Origin: Axinella damicornis
Taxonomy: Eukaryota; Porifera; Demospongiae; Axinellida; Axinellidae
Assembly: GCA_963931865.1 (NCBI GenBank)
Contig: OZ007506.1
Coordinates: forward strand, 8,108,934 to 8,172,933
Reading direction: 5' to 3'
Length of the DNA: 64,000 nucleotides
Below the pieces are notes generated by a model, which worked only from the letters and a program-made list of their open reading frames with translations, made no database searches and was not told the DNA's origin. Below, in pieces: positions 58,248 to 64,000 of this stretch (its first letter is position 1; each line of letters opens with the position of its first letter). The translations under genes were made by a program, and so were the position numbers.

Positions 58248-61200
58248 TTAGACCTTAGTTTTACCCTTCTTGCTTGGCCCCTGTCTACCAACCCTCCCCT
58301 TTCCCTTCCCAGAGGAAGACTCCACAGACTCCGCCCCCTTTTTCTTTCCAGTCTTAATCATAGGATTAGTGGCAATGTCCTCATCGGACTCCTGTTCTGA
58401 GGTATACTCTTCGTTCTCATTCTCGTCTCCGTAGTCTGTGGTGGCCGTTGGAACCCGGGAGGACTTCTTTGCAATGGCTACTACGGAATAGTGGGTGGTA
58501 TGGGCCTCCTTGTTGTAGGAGCGAGTGAAGGAGGCTTTCACCTGCAAAGAGATATGAGTACAATGCTAATGCCGTACCAGGCAAGGGGGCTTGCAAATAC
58601 CAGCACTACTCACTGCACACCCCACAGTACCTACATTTGTAAGATGACATTCCATTGATAGTACCATAGATCGGGAAATTTTTGTCGATACTGCATAAAG
58701 ATGAAAATTAAAAACACGAACAACAATAATGATTCGTGTGAGTTTTCATATGGCTCTGCTGCACTACCAGAAACCAGTCGAGATGGTGTTCCCGATCCTG
58801 GAAGATCACTGAGCTCTTCTATACCAGCCCAAGCACGCGATCACAGAAGCGAATATCTGAAGGAAGTTGGAACTGCGGACCGAGACAGACGGGCAAAATC
58901 TTTTGAGGTAAGCAGCCGATGGCAGTTCCCTCTCTATCAGTGATACAGCATGGGTGTCTGCTGCATTCCGTTGCTTGTGCTGACACTTCAGCTCCTCTCC
59001 AATGGCAATATATACATGGTATCTGGTCCTGGGAACGGGCACGCCACACGTGTACATGTATGCATGAATGAAATTTTTGCGGGTTTAATTTTCGTCGGTG
59101 TGCTCAAGCGACAAAAATAAACAACACGAAAATTAACAGGCGAAATTTATTTTACACGAAAATTTCCAGGGCTATGGTACATCAGTGTGTTGTGTAATAA
59201 TGAAACTGTTTAGGAACTGTAGTGGATATATCCATGCAATTAGCATGTCCACCTGGAAGAAAGGAACGACAACTTGACGGCAAGCTTGAGGATCAGACAT
59301 GCCCAGTGCATCCGCTAGAATCATTGCTGTTATGTGGTTACAACGGTTCCCCCAAGTCTTGTACTGCATCCTGATGCCATACCACCATGGGAATGAATTT
59401 GAGTCCTAAAGAGTTAATTAACTTAACCACTGAAGTCACTCATGTGAGTATGTATTGTAGAATTCAGTACCAATGATGACGCCCTGATGAACTCCTATAG
59501 CCAATCGCTTACTAGTATGGAGATGAATGACTGGCTGTGATGTGGTAGTGAAGCCGAATAAGGAAGAAATGATTCATTGCTATTGGAAACTAATTGTGTG
59601 TTTATCAGATTTTCAGTTGTGTTGCAACCAACTTGTAGCGGCATACCTTGGAAGGTATTTGTTGTGCCGTCTCAGGTCTTCCAGTGAATTGTGCCAGCTC
59701 AAGAATGGAATCCCAGTCCTCTCGGAGCAGATCGTAGTTCTCCATGGTTGCGATAACCTCACTCACACCCTCACTTCCCTGAATAGCAGGGAGGGAGGGA
59801 GAGGAGGGAGGGGAGAGGGGGGAGGGAGGGGAGAGGGGGGAGGGAGGGGAGAGGGGGGGAGGGAGGGGAGAGGGGGAAGGAAGGGGAGAGGAGGAAGGGA
59901 TGGGAGAGGGGGGAAGGGGGAGGGGGGAAGGGGGAGGAAGAGGGAGGGAGCAGTGGAGTGAAGGGCAGAATACATAATTTACCCCGATTGGTTATTCTGC
60001 ACTTCTGTGTTCAAAACTGATGCATACCGTATTTCCGTGATCAAACGCCGCACTCGATTAGTGGCCACCCTCGAATAATAGCCGCACTTCCAGAAGGGCT
60101 GAATGAAATAAACGCCGCCATTGTTTAGTAGCCGCAGCTAGTATTCGAACGGTCGGCGATCAATCAAAGTGCTTTGTCAAGCCCTCGAGGACCATGACTG
60201 TTTCGCTGTGAGCGTGAAGAGAGGAGAACAGATTGTTGGTCATATTCCCCGAGAGCTGTCTAAGCATTTGGCGTTTTCTGAGGTCGAGGCACGGGGGGCG
60301 AGCGACGTGTGACCGGCGAAATCTTTCGTGACAGTAATGGCTTTGGAGTTTCCTACCGTTTTGTCGGGATGATTATGACAGTACCACACGGCCCAGGGCT
60401 GAAACAAAACTTATTCCTGTGCATACACAGTGCTCCAATCCGTTTCCTCGCTTCCTTATTTATGCTGAGTTTAGTAAACGCTGCCTTTGATTAGTGGCCG
60501 CCCTCAAATAGTAGCCGCAGTGATGAAATAAATAGTAGCCGTGGCATTTGATCGCGGAAATACGGTAGTTACATACACAACCGCAGATTACTGAACCATC
60601 CAGTGAGCTAGAGAGCCAAATACACAGACAAAACACAAGAGTGGTTGTACTCAGCATACCTCATCTATGAGCGGTTTAGTCAGCTTGGAGCAAAGGAAGG
60701 GGAGGTAGTCCATTCCAAATTCAGTCTTGTTACAGGACGTCCTGGAATGGAAAAATTGGGATAAGACCACTATACTACTGAGGTCATGAACCCTTAGCCT
60801 CATTCCCAGGCCTCATCCACTAGCAGTACAAAGCAGGGAAGGCCTGGCATACTTTATCCTGTGAGTGAGGTGAAGGGTAGAGAGAACGTAATTGAATGCG
60901 TTGGTGGACCAACTGTACGTAGCTGTTTGCTCACATGAAGTTGTATCATCGAGCGCTAGCTATACGGCAATCGACAGTGTAGCTGTGCTCTGGGCAGTCT
61001 CTGCGAACAGTAAGTGTTGAGAACACTTCATAGTAACCTGTAAAAGGTTGACTTTTAACGCGGCCTATCTTAGCAAGGCCAGTGAACAGGGAGGGGGAGG
61101 AGTTGACATCTCAGCAAGCAGCTGTTTCTGAGTCTTTGGGCACGGATGATTGGGCAGCTGTATACTACAGGGCGCCAAGATGATGCTGTTAACCATACAA

Positions 61201-62586
61201 GACTCACAACTAAGAACTACACATGTACTAGTCTAAAATTGTGATTTTATTTGCCCACACGCAATCAAGTTCTCTCTACCTGGTACGTTTCTCACGTGAC
61301 AAAATGTCCCAGGCTCCACTTTGTTCATGTCAGCGAGAGTCTGGGAACAAAGCTAATCATCCCTGTAGCTGCAGTAACTGCATCATCACTCCCAATCCTC
61401 TTACGCTACTCTGGTGTGTCTCTGCAGCTCCTGTAGTGTTCGGTCAAACCTCCCTCTCTTCGAGTTGTTGCCAAGGAACTGGGGAAAGTTGGGTCTGCCG
61501 AGGTAGCCACGCATGTACTCCCCTGGGAGGACGCTGGAGAACACAGCCTGTGTGTGTGTGTGTGTGTGTGTGATGTGATGATGTCATATCACCATCCCTC
61601 ATTAATGGGGCCCAGGATCTGCATGAAAACCTTTTGTATTGGATATGTGGAATTCCTGGGTTATCAAATCAAAATGAAGTCAACTGAACTGAATTGTGTG
61701 TGTGTGTGTGTGTGTGTGCGAGTGCGTGTTGCATGCGTGTGTGTGTGTGCATGCGCATGCTTGTGTACGTGTGTGTGTGCATGGCAAAATTCAAATAAAA
61801 CTGACAAAAAGGACATCATGATGACATCACAATGACATCAGATGATGTTTTTTGTTATGACGTTATCGTATTATGTACCTGCAGTGGCAGCAGTTCCCAC
61901 CTGGACGTACTTCGGATTTTCTTCTCCACAAGCTCACCATCACAGATAGTGTCTGCCGCCCTAGCAACAAGGTCCAGGGTCACATGGAGGTTACCTCTGG
62001 TCATGGGGCGGAGGAAGAGAGAAGCTAGGGTGAAACGATGTGTTTCTGAGCATAGTCTGCTTGCACTTTTATTTACAGTCACAGCTATAGTTTCTTTTCC
62101 AGGCAACTTGTAGGAGGAGAAATGACCCAGCAACATTTGCGAGTTTACTCTCATGCAAGCAGCAAATTGCAGGTGATAGCTACAACTTTACCAGCTGCTG
62201 AGAACAGGGCTTTCCTGCTAGTGGAAGCCACAGTACTGCTTTGCTGCAGATTCTGCAGCAGTTTTCGCATGACGTCAATCACTGATTGAACAACAGCCAT
62301 CGTGCTGAATGCGTATGCTAGTTTGAACCCATGAAGTCACCAGGCTGTTTCTCTTCCTATGAACACTCTGGGAATGAGGCCAGGGTCACCGGGAGCAGCT
62401 ATGTATGTCTCAGATGCTTTGCTCTCCTCACTTTGCATTGAGTGGTCTGACAGAGGCGTAGTTCTCTTGCACAAAGAGTGAGGCGATGTTGTAATCGTTG
62501 AAGAACAGACTGGACTTCTCGTTGAGGGTCATCTCCCTGTCTCCCTCTAGTGGCATAAACACTGACTTCACAACGTCAAATGGACC
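58248..62586 (-). CDS. RFC1: Replication factor C subunit 1, C-terminal part
   Basis: RFC1 is the large subunit of the clamp loader that places PCNA on primed DNA in the nucleus. Exons on the minus strand, 5' to 3': 62432-62586, 61879-61996, 61405-61547, 60660-60741, 59647-59778 and 58248-58541 (stop TAA). All phases agree, giving 307 residues. The translation starts GPFDVVKSVF, then SSLFFNDYNIASLFVQENY, LVARAADTICDGELVE, SVLPGEYMRGY, MDYLPFLCSKLTKPL, ENYDLLREDWDSI and VKASFTRSYNKEAHTTHYSV, in the same order as the C-terminal third of animal RFC1. It ends in an acidic stretch and a Lys/Gly/Ser-rich nuclear tail. The BRCT and AAA+ parts lie beyond the right edge, upstream of an intron that holds a MITE with an LTR retrotransposon inside. 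Introns here also contain a 543-bp element with HIRAN-like cargo. Confidence 0.96.
58661..59180. mobile_element. MITE with ATAGATCGGGAAATTT ends (copy 2)
   Basis: Inverted ends GTACCATAGATCGGGAAATT and, at the right, AATTTCCAGGGCTATGGTAC. The inner 180 bp (GGCTCTGCTGC, GGTGTTCCCGATCC, TGAGCTCTTCTATACCAGCC, ATCTTTTGAGGTAAGCAGCC) is shared with 62830-62985. In the last RFC1 intron. Confidence 0.82.
59779..59955 (-). repeat. CT-rich tract (minus strand) at an RFC1 acceptor
   Basis: On the plus strand GGGAGGGA/GGGGA repeats; on the RFC1 sense strand this is a pyrimidine tract that runs directly into the acceptor of the exon 59647-59778. Confidence 0.9.
60025..60567. mobile_element. TACCGTATTTCCG element with captured HIRAN-like fragment
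   Basis: 543 bp. Left end TACCGTATTTCCGTGATCAA; the right end reads TACCGTATTTCCGCGATCAA on the other strand, giving inverted ends of about 24 bp. The plus strand inside reads EDHDCFAVSVKRGEQIVGHI, PRELSKHL and, after one frameshift, VTGEIFRDSNGFGVSYRFV, which resembles the core of HIRAN-like domains. In an RFC1 intron. Confidence 0.78.
61548..61572. repeat. (TG)n microsatellite at an RFC1 acceptor
   Basis: On the RFC1 sense strand this is a (CA)n run ending in the splice acceptor of exon 61405-61547. Confidence 0.85.
61695..61785. repeat. (TG)n microsatellite, interrupted
   Basis: TG repeats with CG and CATGCG interruptions in an RFC1 intron. Confidence 0.85.
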
Positions 62587-62594
62587 CTAGGTTG

Positions 62595-62705
62595 GTGTGT
62601 GTTTGCATGTGTGTGTGTGTGTGAAATATGACATACACGTGTGTGTGTGTGTGTGTGTGGAATATGACATACACGTGTGTGTGTGTGTGTGTGGAATATG
62701 ACATA
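62595..62705. repeat. Three (TG)n blocks separated by AATATGACATACACG
   Basis: A small tandem array of TG runs with the spacer GAAATATGACATACACG or its variants, just upstream of the RFC1 exon at 62586 on its sense strand and directly before the MITE at 62703. Confidence 0.85.
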
Positions 62706-62990
62706 CCGTAGATTGGGAAATTTTCGCCGTAATTAATTTTCGTCAATACAGCATTACGACGAAAAATAAAAACACGAAATGATTTCAACGCTCGAATAAA
62801 TTATGATTCTACTAAACGTGTGAATCGAAGTACAAGTGTGGCTCTGCTGCGCTACCAGAAACCTGTCGATGGTGTTCCCGATCCCGGAAGATCGCTGAGC
62901 TCTTCTATACCAGCCCAGCGCGCGATCGCGGAAGCGAACTTCTGAAGGCAGTTGGACGGGTGAAATCTTTCGAGGTAAGTAGCCGATGAC
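62703..62990. mobile_element. MITE with ACCGTAGATTGGGAAATTTTC end (copy 3), interrupted
   Basis: Left end ACCGTAGATTGGGAAATTTT; the body matches the 58661 copy from GGCTCTGCTGC to GAGGTAAGTAGCCGATG. At 62990 the match stops and an LTR begins; the intact copy shows the uninterrupted site at about 58908-58925. The right half of this MITE must lie beyond the window. Confidence 0.82.
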
Positions 62991-63219
62991 TGTAGTAACT
63001 TGAACCTTTGAACTCTCTAATGCATGCATATTCATGTAAGTACTTCCTGTTGTGTTAGCCTGCTCATTGTTTTGTGTCTTTGTACTATTTGGCACCTTGC
63101 GCCGGGGCCCAGTATAATGCGCCATGCCCTAGCTATATCATAGTATGTATGTTGCAACTGTAATTGTCTTGATCGTATTGTTGGACATGGAAGTTGTGTG
63201 ACGAACCCAAGATTCTACA
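62991..63219 (+). mobile_element. 5' LTR of an LTR retrotransposon
   Basis: 229 bp starting TGTAG and ending CTACA, the classical inverted LTR ends. It contains a TATA-like CAGTATAATGCG at about 63111. It is followed one base later by a primer-binding site and then gag. The interruption of the MITE body exactly at 62990 sets the left boundary. Confidence 0.85.
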
Positions 63220-63220
63220 T

Positions 63221-63231
63221 TGGCGACGAGG
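63221..63231 (+). other. Primer-binding site, tRNA-Ser(GCT)-like
   Basis: TGGCGACGAGG is complementary to the 3' end of the typical animal tRNA-Ser(GCT) (ending CCTCGTCG plus CCA). It starts one base after the LTR, as expected for Ty3-type elements. The tRNA assignment is from memory of the animal sequence. Confidence 0.65.
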
Positions 63232-64000
63232 ATGGCCGTAGCTCCTACCATTGGCAACATTCAGGAATACCGCGCAGAGAATGAACTCTTTTCATCATAC
63301 CTGGAGCGGGTACAGCTCTTCTTCATGGCCAACGATGTGGCCGACGGGAAGAAGGTTGCGGTATTTCTTAGCGTCATTGGCAGTAAGACCTACTCCCTAC
63401 TACGGAGTCTAGTAGCGCCAACTCTCCCGCAAGACAAGACGTTCGATCAGCTAGTGACCGTTCTGACGACGCACTTTGAACCGAAGCCACTCGTCATTGC
63501 CGAACGGTTCCATTTCCACCAGCGCTTGCAAGCTGTGGGTGAGTCTATTTCGGACTATATCGCTGAACTACGGAGGCTAACCACCCACTGTGAATTTGGT
63601 GACTACCTGGACCAGTCGCTACGAGACCGTCTGGTGTGTGGCCTACGTAACGAGGCCATCCAGCGGAAGCTCCTGTCGGAGGCCAACCTCACTCTCAAGA
63701 GGGCCCTGGAGCTGGTACAAGGGATGGAGGCGGCCGAGAGAACTGCCAAATCCATGAAGGGGAGGGAGACTGCAGTAAATCACCTGGCAGCAAAACCATG
63801 CTACCGATGTGGAAAGACCTCCCACGACCACAAAGAGTGCAAGTTCCGAGACGCGGACTGCCACAACTGTGGAAAACGAGGGCACATCGCGTCCGTCTGT
63901 CGATCGAAGCCGAAGAGGCCCAACCCCATGGCCGGCCAGCGGCAACAACAGTCACGCCAGAGGAGGCAGGGTCAACGCCTCGGGACGAAATACGTGATGG
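63232..64000 (+). CDS. Gag of LTR retrotransposon (5' part, intact frame)
   Basis: An uninterrupted frame of 256 codons runs from ATG 63232 to the window edge, beginning MAVAPTIGNIQEY. It has a capsid-like domain (LRDRLVCGLRNEAIQRKLL is the typical Ty3-type signature, about residues 133-152) and two zinc knuckles of the form CX2CX4HX4C (CYRCGKTSHDHKEC and CHNCGKRGHIASVC, about 190-225), then a basic tail. Gag forms the particle that packages the element RNA. An open frame, clean LTR and PBS suggest a young, possibly active copy. Pol should follow to the right of the window. Confidence 0.88.
   Translation, partial: MAVAPTIGNIQEYRAENELFSSYLERVQLFFMANDVADGKKVAVFLSVIGSKTYSLLRSLVAPTLPQDKTFDQLVTVLTTHFEPKPLVIAERFHFHQRLQAVGESISDYIAELRRLTTHCEFGDYLDQSLRDRLVCGLRNEAIQRKLLSEANLTLKRALELVQGMEAAERTAKSMKGRETAVNHLAAKPCYRCGKTSHDHKECKFRDADCHNCGKRGHIASVCRSKPKRPNPMAGQRQQQSRQRRQGQRLGTKYVM

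Noticed and set aside
59172..59369. Minus-strand ORF with CNHITAMILADALGMSD, first taken for an RFC1 exon
   Set aside because: The flanking RFC1 exons (59647-59778 and 58248-58541) join directly in the same phase and match the family without a gap; this ORF has no RFC1 counterpart.
59527..59961. Gly/Arg-rich ORF on the plus strand
   Set aside because: It combines the antisense of an RFC1 exon with the GGGAGA tract.

Overview
This is a eukaryotic, intron-rich animal genome window. GT/AG introns, metazoan orthologues and very dense small transposons are all present. A sponge or another early-branching invertebrate fits best: a death-domain protein fused to a TRIM-like filamin/NHL tail, plus sponge-style repeat-borne protein fragments. 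That assignment is inference; the sequence does not name the organism.

Layout. 1-7563 (+): the 3' part of adenylate kinase 2 (AK2). Its 5.1 kb intron carries an antisense tandem array of tRNA-Arg(ACG) genes. 8502-10010 (-): UPF3, the nonsense-mediated decay factor, in a single coding exon. 10346-22962 (+): ribophorin II (RPN2), a subunit of oligosaccharyltransferase, in at least 17 exons with one internal block of exons missing at a (CA)n tract. 25419-28274 (+): peflin (PEF1). 29393-39280 (-): a CCDC43-like gene whose introns hold a decayed Ty3-type retrotransposon and a minisatellite. 39366-53928 (+): a membrane-anchored alpha/beta-hydrolase-fold protein whose expected catalytic serine and histidine appear replaced; its 7.3 kb intron is a graveyard of transposon relics. 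54328-57822 (+): a death domain - coiled coil - filamin - NHL protein. 58248-62586 (-): the C-terminal third of replication factor C subunit 1 (RFC1), running off the right edge. 62991-64000 (+): the 5' LTR, primer-binding site and gag of a well-preserved LTR retrotransposon that sits inside an older MITE.

The genes are unrelated housekeeping functions: nucleotide metabolism, RNA surveillance, N-glycosylation, calcium sensing and DNA replication. They are arranged as head-to-head pairs (UPF3/RPN2 and CCDC43/hydrolase, the latter only 85 bp apart) and tail-to-tail pairs. There is no operon-like logic.

The most unusual content is mobile DNA. One family of near-perfect palindromes, ends TAGCCTCGTTCCCAGG..., occurs at least 13 times here. 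Six copies have perfect 9-bp target duplications and sizes run from 29 bp to about 610 bp; some long copies carry foreign cargo. Several other inverted-repeat elements also have visible target duplications, and one carries a HIRAN-like coding fragment. CT-rich simple-sequence tracts repeatedly end exactly at 3' splice sites on the sense strand of the host gene.
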